From the NCBI GenBank assembly GCA_902805475.1, contig CADCSX010000001.1, positions 1,240,001 through 1,304,000 of the forward strand: a stretch of 64,000 nt of DNA, written 5' to 3'. The translations under genes were made by a program, and so were the position numbers. The first letter of the stretch is position 1. Each line of letters opens with the position of its first letter. This DNA comes from Entonaema liquescens. Lineage: Eukaryota > Ascomycota > Sordariomycetes > Xylariales > Xylariaceae. Below are positions 46,895-58,605 of this stretch, piece after piece. The notes under the pieces were generated by a model that worked only from the letters and a program-made list of their open reading frames with translations, had not been told where the DNA came from and searched no databases.

Positions 46895-47093
46895 GCCGAT
46901 CATGCTACAGGAAGTATATCGAGGGTTGTAATGGAACCCAATGGTTTCTGGGTTCAAGTTATGAGGTGGAAAATCTCTATATCAAGAGAAACACTAGGGT
47001 CACGACCATGTATAGCAAGCAAATGAATAAACCATGCTTCTTTGAGTGTTTAGTTGTATTATGTCTCCATTCAAATCGTTATGCTATGTCTAC

Positions 47094-48230
47094 CTAGTCA
47101 ACATCATCATCTCCACCGTTAGGTTTTGCCTCCTCGGCCTCCTCGGCCTTTGGGGGTGCTTTCGGGGGACCGCCGCCCGCTTTGGGAGGTGGCGGCGGTG
47201 GTGTCTTGCTAGCAGATATATTACGATCTAACTCCCTACTCTTCTTCTCTTCTTCCGCAAAGTAGTCATCCATTAGCCTCTTTGGAGCATGGCCATGTCT
47301 CTCTTTCTTCTTGGAGCGCGGCGGCGCACTACCCGCCGGTGGAGGCGTATTGCTAACTAGTTGCGCGGGAACGAGGAAATCTGGTGATGCTGCCGGGACA
47401 AACGCATTCGAAGCATCTCCCGGTGGCGCTAGAGGAGTGAACTGCTCCGCGGCCGCACCGACGTTAGCGGTCGCACCACCGCTGCTGTCACCGTCGAACA
47501 TAGTCTCCCCCGGCGCTTCGACGGGCTCACTCAAAGGTGCGGGTAGACGGTGCAGCACGCCGTACCCAAGAACACACCCCAGAGCGCCCTCCCCACCCCA
47601 CGCGCGGCTCGGCACGATCTGCAGCTCGCGCGTGACGTTGTATTCGTTATTGTACACCCACAGCCTCAGCGGGCGCTCCACATAATCGTCCACCAGCTCG
47701 CCCAGTCCTCCCTCCCCATGTAACACGCCGTCCGGCGTGCCCAGGATGTAGTCGCTATACGGCAGCAACCCGGCCTGGTCGGCGGGCGAGTTCGCGGCCA
47801 CGTCTAGCACGTGCCAGACGTTCAAGGCGACGGCCAGAGACGTCCATTGCAGCGATAGTCCGAGCGATCGCGTGTCGGCCGGCACCGGGACGTGCATGAC
47901 GCGCGTGCGCTGGCCCTTGGCGCTCCAGAGTGCCAGGGCCACGCTGCTGCCGGCGCAGTTGCGAACTTCTTGCGCGAAGAGTCGGGGGTCGGGGTTGTCC
48001 TGTTTGCGACATGTTGTTAGTTTCCAATTGTCTGCTACTTCTTCCTATTATGTAGAAACCCCTACAATAACACGCCCGTTGATCCCAACGATAAAGTCAA
48101 ACCATGGCTCGATGCCAAGCTCGAGGTTCGTGTTGCGCAACACCTGGAAGCCGTATCCGTGGCCGTCTTTCTGCTGCGGCCGCGCGTCGCCGTCGAGGCG
48201 CGAGAGGTAGCGGTTTAGGGCGTTGAACAT
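47094..48230 (-). CDS. GRH1: GRASP family Golgi protein (Grh1/GRASP65 type)
   Basis: Exons 48066-48230 and 47094-47999 are joined over a 66-nt intron, giving 356 residues. The start MFNALNRYLSRLDG is the amphipathic N-terminal helix of fungal GRASPs, which lack the myristoylated Gly. Two PDZ-like domains follow: GYGFQVLRNTNLELGIEPWF, then LGLSLQWTSLAVALNVWHVL and LPYSDYILGTPDGVLHGEGG. The C-terminal half is Pro/Ala-rich, with a KKKERHGHAPKRLMDDYF segment and a poly-Pro run. GRASPs act in ER-Golgi traffic and unconventional secretion. The gene is divergent from TGS1. Its GC content is higher than that of its neighbours in the PDZ region. Confidence 0.93.
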
Positions 48231-48736
48231 GGTATATGCGTCGCTATGGGCTCATGTATGAAGTGGTATACGATATGGTCTAAATTAAAGAAGTCTATTA
48301 TTTGGTTATCTATAATTCTTATCGAAATGTTGTTGGTATGCGCCTGCTTGGTTTAACATGAAGTCACAGCCTATCAAGAAAGCTGTCATTTCCTAAGTTC
48401 ACTATCAGCCTTACGCTGGCTAGGCGCTAAGTGTTAGCGGTGGTCAAAGCTTCTATTTTACAGCTGAAGTGGGTCTCTGATACCTATTTACCTCCTGGAT
48501 ACAATTGCTGTTAGCCTTCTTCAACTTCAACTTAAACATAAACAATATATCAATTTACTACTACTTTTGTTCATACGATATTTTTTTCTTTCTTTACAGT
48601 TTCGGCCCCATTTTTATTCATTCTAGAAATATATATTAGAATTACAGAAAACTGTGGATTTAATTACTTATTATTCAAGTTTTCTTGGGTCAGTCCTAAT
48701 CAGGCAGCTCATGCATACTGATCCATCACTTTCAAG
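48231..48736. promoter_or_regulatory. shared divergent promoter of GRH1 and TGS1
   Basis: 506 bp between opposed start codons; no coding sequence seen. Confidence 0.6.
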
Positions 48737-49681
48737 ATGAAACGAGTGAACACGCTCCCCCTGACTAGCGATTGTCAACACTGGACTCGACTAGGCGAAG
48801 TACCTTGGGACTTACAGAAGTGAGTTATTGTATTGAGACACCATTTCTACTTTACTATTGGTTTCGAATATTTACTTACGAGATCCTACATTATAGATAC
48901 TGGCAGCAACGATACACTATTTTCCCTTACTACGATGAAGGCATCTACATGACTCAAGATGCTTGGTTTGGAGTGACTCCCGAACCGGTTGCGAAGTAAG
49001 TTTCATGTTTCAATTCCTATCCAGATCCTCTCCCCCCCGTATCCCAGTCCCAATACGATCTGACAGTGATCTTATTCTAGCCAAATCGCGCGAGACATGG
49101 GTTCTATTATTAGCAAGTCAAAGACCACGATCATAGATGCATTTGCCGGTGTAGGGGCAAATTCCATCGCGCTGGCCTTGGCTACAGCTGAAGATGGTTC
49201 GACGCCCCGCTGGGACAAGGTGATCGCCATCGAGCTGGATGCAGCCACTCTTGCCTGTGCGCAACATAACGCCTCCCTGTATGGTGTGGCTGACCATATC
49301 ACCTGGGTCTTAGGTGACAGCTTCAAATATCTAGACGCTTTAGTGAACGCTCCGGACAAACTGGAAGATGACCTACGAGTAGATATAGCATCTACAGCCG
49401 TGTTCGCATCACCGCCATGGGGTGGACCAGGATACAGGACCGATGAGATATTCGATCTGAATACCATGGAGCCCTATAACCTGGCCCAACTACATGGTGC
49501 TTATAGAATTATGGATCATGCCCTTTACCTGCCACGCACAAGCGATCTGAGACAAATCGCCAAGCTAGCCCCCGATGGAACTAAGATCGAAGTTGTGCAG
49601 TACTGTGTCGAGGGCGCGAGTAAGGCAATGGTAACTTATATACCAGCCGCCAAAGACGAAGACACTCACATGGAAACATAG
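48737..49681 (+). CDS. TGS1: trimethylguanosine synthase Tgs1
   Basis: Exons 48737-48819, 48897-48995 and 49081-49681 give 260 residues, a compact fungal length. Conserved parts are KYWQQRYTIFPYYDEGIYMT, AWFGVTPEPVA, the SAM-binding motif IDAFAGVGANSIALA and the catalytic SPPWGGPGY. The enzyme converts the m7G cap of snRNAs and snoRNAs to the trimethyl cap in the nucleus. The start ATG at 48737 gives the expected lead-in LPLTSDCQHWTRLGEVPWDL. Introns are 77 and 85 nt. Confidence 0.95.
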
Positions 49682-49824
49682 CCTTCTGGCTCTGCTAATA
49701 GCCCCTTCCATCAGTTTCATACCTACGACGCGTTGCTCAGCCCAATCCGCGATTAAACCCGTACGTGATGAAGTTGGCCTTGCAAAATAAATTTTAATTG
49801 GTGCTTCATCTGATATGAGCTATT

Positions 49825-51038
49825 CTACTTCCACGGAGTCTGGCCTCCTCCCATTGGCTCCATTGTGCTACGCCGGCTAGCCACACTATATTGGCTCATG
49901 CTATACTGGCTGGCCCTATACTGGCTCTCTCTAATTTGAATATCCAAATGTTGGTTCTCCATGATTGGCCCTCCCACGGGTAAACTTTCCGTGAGATTGC
50001 TCTGTCTATACGGGTTCTCCATAAATTGGCCTTCGATAAACTGGCTTATCCTCTGCTCCTCTGTCATAGCGCTTGCGCTTCTACTCCCCATTCTCTTTTC
50101 TAGTCCATCCCGTAAGAATGTTACAGGATGCGCAACACATAACCCAACGACAGCTTCTGCAACAAGAAGACTATCCAATCCGGCAAAGAGGGCCTGGTTC
50201 TTCGCCGTGTAACTCTCTAATCCGTTTCCTAGCACTATCGCCTGGTAAAGCGCTCTCGCAAATAGGCACATGCCGGAAACCAACAACATCGCGAGAAAGA
50301 ATTTGAATCTATGGGCCATCGGGACGTAACCGTGGACCGGGTGGAACGTCGTGTATCCGAATTGACTGTTTGCTACAGCCGCTCGAAATAAAACAACGCC
50401 GAAGATCAATATATAAATCAGTAAGGAAACTGCTTGTATCACCATGCCAGTGGCGATAATAGGGCTGCCGACGCGAGCATTATTGCCGAGGCCCGTGTCG
50501 GAAGAAAGGTCTGAAAAGGAAACGATAAGTCCAATGAATTGGAAGAAAAATCCAGCCGCATCAACCCATGTTAGAAGGGCATAGCGGGTAACACTAATTG
50601 GCGAGTGTTCAACACCTAAGATTTTGATTGCTTCGGGTATAGTAAAGTAGATACTATAGAAAAATCAGTATGTTATTCAAGAGTTGAGAGTATCAACTAG
50701 GAAGAGAGGGGTTCCACTGACGCTGCCGATATAAAGGCCGGCGGTATTATCATAAATGTTGTCGACGCGGCATATAAAGACACATTCCATGGATCGGATG
50801 AACTCCCAATTCGCATAGCATAGCCGATACTCTCAAGAAGACAACCTATCGAGATTGGAATACTGAATTCCAGCCATCTATTCCTCTCGGCTAGGTAGAA
50901 CGAGTAGACCAGGCAAGCAACGAAGGATCCAAGGTGAATGATGAAGAAGATAACTCCCGCTGCTGCGCTTGGCGGGTAACCGTACGGGGACGCGGCGACC
51001 GGGCATGTTTCGAAGGTACATGAAGCTATGGACTTCAT
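49825..51038 (-). CDS. RTA1-like membrane protein
   Basis: Exons 50722-51038 and 49825-50653, joined over a 68-nt intron, give 381 residues with about seven membrane helices. RTA1-family sequence is seen in YGYPPSAAAGVIFFIIHLGS, IGYAMRIGSSSDPW, WVDAAGFFFQFIG, RALYQAIVLGNG and HPVTFLRDG. The family includes yeast Rsb1 and Rta1, linked to sphingoid-base export and resistance to 7-aminocholesterol; the substrate here is unknown. The C-terminal cytosolic tail contains tandem Ser-Gln-Tyr units (QYRASQYSMSQYSVAS). The N-terminus holds two Cys residues before the first helix (SCTFETCPV), a common feature of the family. Confidence 0.93.
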
Positions 51039-54000
51039 GGTGAGTCGGAGAGGTGATCTCGAATATCTATCGGCATCTCAACCCATAGAGGAAACGGCAT
51101 TCGACGAGAAAAACGGAAGGGAGGGCGATGGGGCAAAGGAACAATAATAAGTAAAGACGACCCAGTTCCGCCTGGATATATGCGGCTTGTATCAAAAATG
51201 TTCCTTACAATCTACTTGGGTACAGGATGAAGCCGGCGCAGTCGTGGTTTCAACCATTGCGTAGCTCTTCGAAGGACTAACTACATAGGTAATCACCTAA
51301 CCAGCTGCGAGGAGCTGGGTTTTAAGGCAAGCGTTCTATCCGAAACATCACAGTTGAAGGTAGGCCTAGATCCTACTGTATCTCAACTCTTAGATTTGAT
51401 GCCTTCCTCACTAAGCCCGGTACCATCCGCCGGTATCCACCATCTTGGCCAGCGGCGTGGTCAAGCTAGCCGAGGATCGCTGTTACGGGGGTCAAGGGGT
51501 GGCTGTGCTAATTATAAAGTCTAAAGTTAGGTGTGGAATCACTGGAATGTCACAGATCTAAGGCTGACAAGCCATTCGGGGCTGTTACCGAACAATAGCA
51601 ATGATAACTGCCTAGCTGGGCTTAAGCTGAGCCTAGGGTTACATTTATCTTACCACGCAACGCTGGGTCGACAACTGGCTACGTTGAACGACGTACATCG
51701 ACCCCAGCGTTGCCTCTTCTTAAGCTTACAGGTCTTCTGATTAAGCAAAGAACTGACGACGACTACACGGGGGATTTCCCGTTCTTCATATACTTGCGTA
51801 ACATGCGAGATTTCAATAGTTCCTGGTCTAGGTTCTTGTACAGCCTCCCGAGCCTCCCGATTCTATATATGTTTTTGTGAATTGGCCCACCAAATATATC
51901 GCATACGGCTTCTACACAACACCAACTTCCTATCAAGGTTATATTGTTATTATTATGCTGATTCCTTTTTCCCAAATTTTATGCTCGAACGCGTCGAGCT
52001 CAAGTGGCTGAAATTAAGGAACAACCTATGACGAAATGGGAATAATTATTAATTAAGCTACTGCGCCGTAGAGATCCTCTTGGCAAGGCCAATGAACAAG
52101 ACCATCTTATCAAACTTTCCGCAACCATCATGGAGATCCGCAGCACTGCAGATATGCACCTCGATGGTGTATTACAGCATCTGAGACCTGACAGGTCTCA
52201 TACTTTGTATTATATCCCCGCGTCTAACGGCTTTTTATAATTCCTCGTCGTCCATCGTGCCAAAATGTCGGGGGCTTCGGGGGCCGGATTTCCTGTAACT
52301 GGAGAATGCCACATATTCTACATGTATTTGAGTGTAATCTCATGAGCGAACTAGACTTATCTCAAAAGCCATCTAACATGTAGAAGGTCAGTATCCATTC
52401 AGCCCATATCGAAATTACGGTGGCCGCCTACGAGTCTAATGACGAAGAGAGGAGGCTCATATAAATGCGACCGCGGCAATCTTCCTATATGTAGAGTTAT
52501 CAAATCTACCCTAAACGCAACTAAGGCCATCGCTTGCTAGGCGCAAGCGCCGCTTGTCTTGAGAGCACGTGGGACTCGCGTCTCGAGCAGAGGTAGTAAC
52601 CCTGCCGTAAGGCATTCGACCCCTGAGGCGCACATGGCCAAGACCCAGGTTCCGGTCCCGAATACTTAGTAATTCGATTTTGTGCCTCGGGGACGGTTAT
52701 TAAAGGCGCTTCCACCGACCTCCATCAGCATAGCTGCAGCAGCTCCAAGTGGTATCCCTAGCGCGCTCCTATTCCACTCCCGTTCCGATTCGGTCAATAT
52801 GCCCCGAGACTACTGTAGTGTCGCTTGGGGGCTCATCGTCGTAGTAACCGCCCCGTGCATATAATAGCGCCACCGGTTTGGAATCTAGATCTCTTGGTAC
52901 CTGGCAGGATGCTGACGTGAGTGCGCATCGCATCGCGATTTACTACCCTGGAGACTTGCGGGGTCTAGGGTCTCCCGCTTGGGGACATGTCATGTATGCG
53001 CGATATGGCTTGACGAGCAGGCCATGCTCACGGTGGTGGATGGGACCCAGGTAGGTAATATGAACTGGGGGCGGAATATAATATCAGTTGGATTAAAGGG
53101 TACTCTGCGGTGGTCTAATGCAGGATCTAAACTGGCGAACATCTTCATCTTGGGAGAGGATGTTGAAGAGGCACGAGGGATCCCCGAGAGGTATATTAAA
53201 TTGCTTATTCTGACTCAGAAGGGCTTGGGAGTCGATATATATAAGCAGTTTAAATGATGGTATGGGTAATATCAAGATATCGTTACACAATTGCAGTGAG
53301 CTTACAGTTAAGTCCACATCCAAACAACGTCACCTTACCTATACACCTAATATAATATATCTTTATCAAGTATGGAGATTCTCATACGATGTATGGTTCG
53401 TGGCAGATATTTTAGGGACCTTTCATTTTCCATTGAAAGTTTCAACCACCGCAACATAGGCGGACTTCTATTGCCTACTGCCCAGGCTCTTGCCATGGTT
53501 CATTTCCTATTCCTGGAGTGGGTGGGTGATGGAGCTGGGTGTTGCTAACTGAAACATGCCAGATGGAATAAAATGTCCTTCCAAAATTTGCTCTACAGGT
53601 GTAGGAAATTATTTCCATCATTCGCTCTTTGGCGTCGCTGATGATGAGCGAACGGCCGCTATATCCGTCGCCCCCCGAAATGAACATCCTTCACCTTGGA
53701 AAGACACCCGTACAACTACTAAGGTGGTTAGAAAGAAAGGCGTGCAACCATTCTAACGGTCCCATGTAGAATAAATTTTAAGTTACAGTACTTGTTCTTG
53801 ATCCTACATGTCGATATCTCGTCTTTTGCTCGCAATGCCATACCACTTGCAGTAAGGGGTTGCCCACGTGACACCCGACATCCATCTCATTACCTCTGTT
53901 CGCCCATAACTGTTTTTAATTCAGGCTCTGCAGTTGAAATCTTACGAGAAACTGGCGCAGAAGATATCAATACGGCCCTCCTATCTTGCTTAAGGTATTT

Positions 54001-54366
54001 CGTCCGAGTCTTTCATTTGAGGATTTAAGTTCTGACGTTATGATTTTTTTTAAGAAAGAAAAAGCGAACTAAGCTTCATGAAATTATGTTTTCGGTCTTG
54101 TTACGCTATGGCTATGATGATGGGAACGTTTACGTCTATTGGGCATGTGGATCTATCTATGAGAGGGTAGGTATAACGAGGAACATTGTCTTGGGATTCC
54201 CCCCCTTTTCTCGCTTTTCAACGCTATGGCCGCCCGAATTGTACAAAGGGTTATTTTCTAAATATATGTCAAATTCTTGGTATTGGTAGACCTCTGCCAA
54301 GGCCTGTATTGGCTCGACGTCCTCCTCGAAGCTTAGACCACCGTCCATTCCATTGATCATAAAGAC
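51039..54366. other. 3.3 kb without a recognised gene
   Basis: The left end is the RTA1-like promoter. Open frames at 52,521-52,864 and 52,979-53,257 carry no family sequence. An imperfect inverted repeat at 51,657-51,713 is listed separately. Confidence 0.55.
51657..51713. repeat. inverted repeat, 15-bp arms
   Basis: gcaacgctgggtcga (51657-51671) pairs with tcgaccccagcgttgc (51698-51713), with one extra base in the second arm. Both are flanked by cttaag strings further out. Confidence 0.8.
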
Positions 54367-55112
54367 CTAATTCCCAATACTTGTAACGCGATCCACGATG
54401 ACATCATTGTTACCGTGTTCCCACGAAGCATCGACAACATATTTGGTTACCCGCCAGGGATTCTCCCCTTTCTGCTCTAGTTCTGGAATTCGAATGACCT
54501 CGAGCGCTAACCGGGACTGGTTTTATGGTTAATGTTAGGTGATCTGGTTTTTAATTGTAGTTTTGCTGCATTGGAATACTAGAAGGAGGAAACTGGACTT
54601 ACGCCGGTATGTATCATGGGCCCCCCTTTCGCCGCCTGGCGAACCATATGGGCCGTTGCGTTAGCGTGGACCTGGCATTTCTCCGGCATGGGAGTGCCAT
54701 TGAAGGGCTGCGGAAGTTCTATGATAAGGCCTCTGTGGAAATCGAATAAGCTTCTATGTGATGTCCTATGAAGAAGAGAAACATGGCTGCAAGGGCAACT
54801 TACGTAACTACGTGTTGGCAGTTATCGAAGGTAGACGCGGCTGAAATGACTGTTTTAGACCACTCCTCCTTAGTCGTCTCGAATTCTTTCCCGCCAAATA
54901 TGGAAGTGTAATCGAGCACGACCTGCGGAGCGTAAACGTCCTTAAGGAGGCCATCCATCGCCCTTCGGTCACAGTAGAAAGTCTTATCGAGAAACAACGT
55001 GTTAGTCGCCTAAGCCCCTTAGGACATCATATGTACTTACGAGTCGTGTCACTGTATCATGGATGTTGGCACGGTCGAGAAGGTATGTTTGGATGTCGTA
55101 AGGGGCGGCCAT
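54367..55112 (-). CDS. SnoaL-like domain protein
   Basis: Four exons, 55041-55112, 54804-54982, 54603-54732 and 54367-54516, join in frame to 176 residues; introns are 58, 71 and 86 nt with CTAAC-type branches. The fold is the small cone-shaped NTF2/SnoaL type: IHDTVTRLTFYCDRRAMDGL, YAPQVVLDYTSIFGG, an Asn-Cys-Gln-His segment, VHANATAHMVRQ and a C-terminal strand WRVTKYVVDASWEHGN. Fungal members are unassigned; the superfamily holds cyclases, dehydratases (bile acid 7-alpha-dehydratase type) and hydrolases. The Tyr-Asp/His pairs used for catalysis in such enzymes could be present, but I cannot assign an activity. It lies 1 kb from the NLR pseudogene and is itself intact. Confidence 0.85.
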
Positions 55113-56147
55113 TTTCGATTCTATCGTCACGTAATTCTTCCGATATGTTTCGCTTCGAAGTTGAATCTGATCGAATAATTTTCGTCTTGCATGCGAACGG
55201 ATATTGGCTTTTATATTCCAATTACCTGGTTACAATATGAGTATTACGTGACGTGAAGTCCGGTCTCTGTAGTAGACCGACGACCGGTCTGTGGCATGTT
55301 CCTTAGTTATCCTAATAAGTTATAGTCTATCTGCTGGTCACCAAATGCTGGCAATTGTCGGCATTGTCGTTCAGCCGTATTGCTGCTGGAATCGGGAATA
55401 GTGGCTTAAACCCAGGTTAAATCATCGTTTGCCGCTTAAGCCCGATTAAAGCCCGTACGCTATGTATGAAATGACTGGGAGCGGCACAACTATAAGTAAC
55501 ATGGATTAGTTACCGCTATAAAACATTATAGTTATTCGTCTGTACTGTTATTAAGTAATAATACTTGGAGCTGTTAGCGTCCGGACTGCTTTGTGTTTTA
55601 GCGCCCTTCAGACATTATATCATAGAAGGCAGCTAAAGTACCTAGTGAGTGACTCGTCTAACTTACCTTAGGTGTATGTAGGTGCTTAGATGGTCAGCCG
55701 TATCTTTCACGTTGAGTGTTGATCGAATTAAGGCCTCCGCATACCACAGCCTTGTGAGCTTTACCTGTCATAAGCCCCGAAAAGTTAACTTATCTCTATC
55801 AACTGTCGCTAATAGGCCAATCACACCTTGGGTACCTATCTTACATGCATGAGGCTTTTCTGAATTATGGAGGCGCAGTTAGGCATTCTACTCGGCTGAG
55901 TCGTCAGTGACGGAGAGAAATTTAAATACTACACCCCGCCTGCGCGAAAACTGCTATAGAATTTGCTCAAAGAACTGTGTTCTTGATGTTGGGAATATTT
56001 TTCAACACGCTATAGTCCGGTAGACGTTTGGCTATAAGTCAAGCGATACATAGGAGCGAGTAGGCTTTAATGATGATCATTAGTTGTTACTATGTTGCGC
56101 GATCTTTGCTAACAATAAATGTTCTAGGAGCCTCTCCCGTCGTACCT
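55113..56147. other. intergenic stretch between the SnoaL-like gene and the NLR pseudogene
   Basis: Presumed promoters of both divergent genes. No coding sequence recognised. An in-frame extension of the NLR to an ATG at 56070 is possible but unlike the family N-terminus. Confidence 0.5.
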
Positions 56148-56681
56148 ATGCCAAATAATGACGAGTTTACAGTTGGTTGGATATGTGCCGTACGGCCTGA
56201 ATACGTTGCTGCCTCGGAATTCCTTGACGAAGAGTACGAGGACCCAGACTTCACTGCGCCTAACGACGACAATGTTTATACCTTAGGCCGAATCGGGAAA
56301 CACAATGTTGTGATCGCTTCCCTGCCACATGGGAGATATGGGCTTGTTAGTGCTTCCATTGCCGCTAGAGACATGCTACGTACCTTTACAAATGTGCGAA
56401 TCGGATTAATGGTGGGTATTGGCGGCGGCGCTCCTACTAAAGATGTCGACGTCCGTCTAGGCGATATTGTGGTTAGTGCTCCTGGCCACAGTATCGGTGG
56501 TGTGTTCCAATATGACTCGGGAAAAAATGTTCAAGACGAGGGACTCAAAGTCACTGGAGTTTTAAACCAGCCGCCAGAGATTTTGCTAAGAGCGATGGCA
56601 AAGCTTGATGGCCGATATAAGCGCAAAGGCCATCAATTTAAAAAAGCCATCGAAAAGATATTCGAGAAAAATCCAAGGATA

Positions 56682-56723
56682 AGTCAAACCACCGTTATTG
56701 GGGCCACCCTAATAAGGGCCATT
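56682..56723 (+). repeat. left terminal inverted repeat of the transposon
   Basis: 42 bp, matching the reverse complement of 58564-58605 with about nine differences, all C/T or G/A. Confidence 0.9.
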
Positions 56724-58563
56724 AATTAACCGCAACGCGTTTGTAATAAAACTTATATACGTTTTATTATATATTTTAATTAATTTCGTATTTTTTAAAA
56801 AATAAAACTTATTATTTTATTTTTTATATTTTTATAATTTTAAAATATTTAATTTTTTAACGTAATTACGTTACGCGGCGGCGATAAATGTTATTATTAA
56901 TAATTAATTTTTTTAAATAACGTTTAAAATACATTTTATTTTAAAGCATTATTTAACAAATCGAATTTTTGGTCGTAAAACGCGAAAAAAGTATTTAAAA
57001 ACTCGTTAAAATTTATCATTACATTAAAAAAAAAATTATTAAAATAAATTTTTACGTTAAATTATATTAAATATATACCGTTATTATATTAATTTCGAAA
57101 TATTATTAAACAATTATTAATTTATAATAATTAATTTATAACATTTAAAAAACATTAATATAAATAATTTTTAAATTATTATTTTAAAATTAAAATTATA
57201 AAAATTTATTTAATTAATTATAAATAAATTAACAACGTTATTATTAAAAATATTAATATTTTTTTTTAATAAATTTAAAACATTATTTATTATTAATATT
57301 TTTTTTATTTATTTTTATAACGTTAATAAAATAAAAATTATAAAAAATATTAAAAATAATAATTTAATTTTTAATAATATTTATAAATAATATATCGTCG
57401 TTAAAAATATTAAAAATTATATATAAATATTAATTTTAAAATATATAAATAATAATAAACGCGTTTTAAATTTTTTTATTATTTTTATAAAAAAAAATAT
57501 ATAATAATAATAATTTTTTAATAAAAAAAACGTTAAATTTAAAAATTAACATTTCATTATATTTATTAACAATTAAATAAATAATAATATTGTTTTTAAA
57601 TAATTATAAAAAATTTTTATTATTAAAATTAAATTTACGAATAATAATTAATAACAATTATTTATATTTAATAATTACAATAATTATATTATTTTAAATT
57701 TTATATAAAAATATTTTATTAATTATATATATTTAATATTTTATTTAATATATTTATTATATATTTTATAAATTATTAATATAAATATATTTTTAATTTT
57801 TAAATAAAATTATTATTATAAATTTACTTAAATATATTTATTATATTTTAATAATAATTTTAATAAAAAAAAATTTATTATTATTTATTAAATAACGTAA
57901 AAATATTATTTAATAATTAAAAATATATTATTTAATTAAAAAATTATAAAAATTTATTTTTAAAACCGTAAAAAACCGTTAAATAATAAATTAATAATTA
58001 ATACATATTTAATTTAAAATTTAATAATTTTAATATACGGTTTTAATTTCCCACCGTTAAATTTTATTAAAAAAATAACATTAATCGATTTAAAAACGTT
58101 TTTTAATTTTAAAAATATCAATTTAATCGAAAAATAATTAAATTTAATAAATAAAATATTTATTAAATTTGTAATTTAATTATTATTTTAAAAAATTAAT
58201 AAAAATTTTAACGTTATAATCGTAAAAATTACCATAATTAAAGTTTAAAATAATTATTTAAAAACGGCATTATTAAATATAAAACTTAAAAAACGTTATA
58301 AAATAGCGCTAAACTTAAATTTATTATTTATTAATATTAAAAATATTATAAAAAAAAAAGTTTTAAAAATTAAAATAATAAAAAAAATAATTACAATAAA
58401 TGATTTTAATAATAAAAAAATTAATAAAATAATATTATTAAAAAAAAAATAAAAAATTATATTATAATTAAAACGGATATATCGACTTTATAATTAAATT
58501 AAAATTAATTGCATTATATTAAATTGAAATAAATATGCTTGTTTTTAAGGCTTCTAAAATTGA

Positions 58564-58605
58564 AATAGCCTTTATTAAAGTAGCCTTAGTAACGGTGGTT
58601 CGACT
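58564..58605 (-). repeat. right terminal inverted repeat of the transposon
   Basis: Partner of the left repeat. It is the more strongly mutated copy over the inner half (more T and A). Confidence 0.9.

Larger units (their letters stand above)
56682..58605. mobile_element. RIP-degraded Fot1/pogo-like Tc1-mariner transposon
   Basis: The element is 1,924 bp and flanked by TA (56680-56681 and 58606-58607). The ends are 42-bp inverted repeats opening agtc(a/g)aaccaccgtta; their differences are all transitions, as expected from RIP. Length, repeat length and TA target match Fot1/Pot2-type pogo elements. The inside is nearly all A/T with C and G kept mostly in CpG, and no transposase frame survives. 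Splicing it out with one TA returns the host frame (Asn-Pro-Arg-Ile-Lys-Asp-Lys-Tyr). Confidence 0.92.

Noticed and set aside
52979..53257. 92-codon plus-strand open frame
   Set aside because: No family sequence, no splice or promoter context, and an overlapping open frame on the other strand.
54157..54360. Open frame just downstream of the SnoaL-like gene, considered as its last exon
   Set aside because: The SnoaL-like protein ends naturally at the TAG at 54367-54369, and no splice site joins the two in frame.
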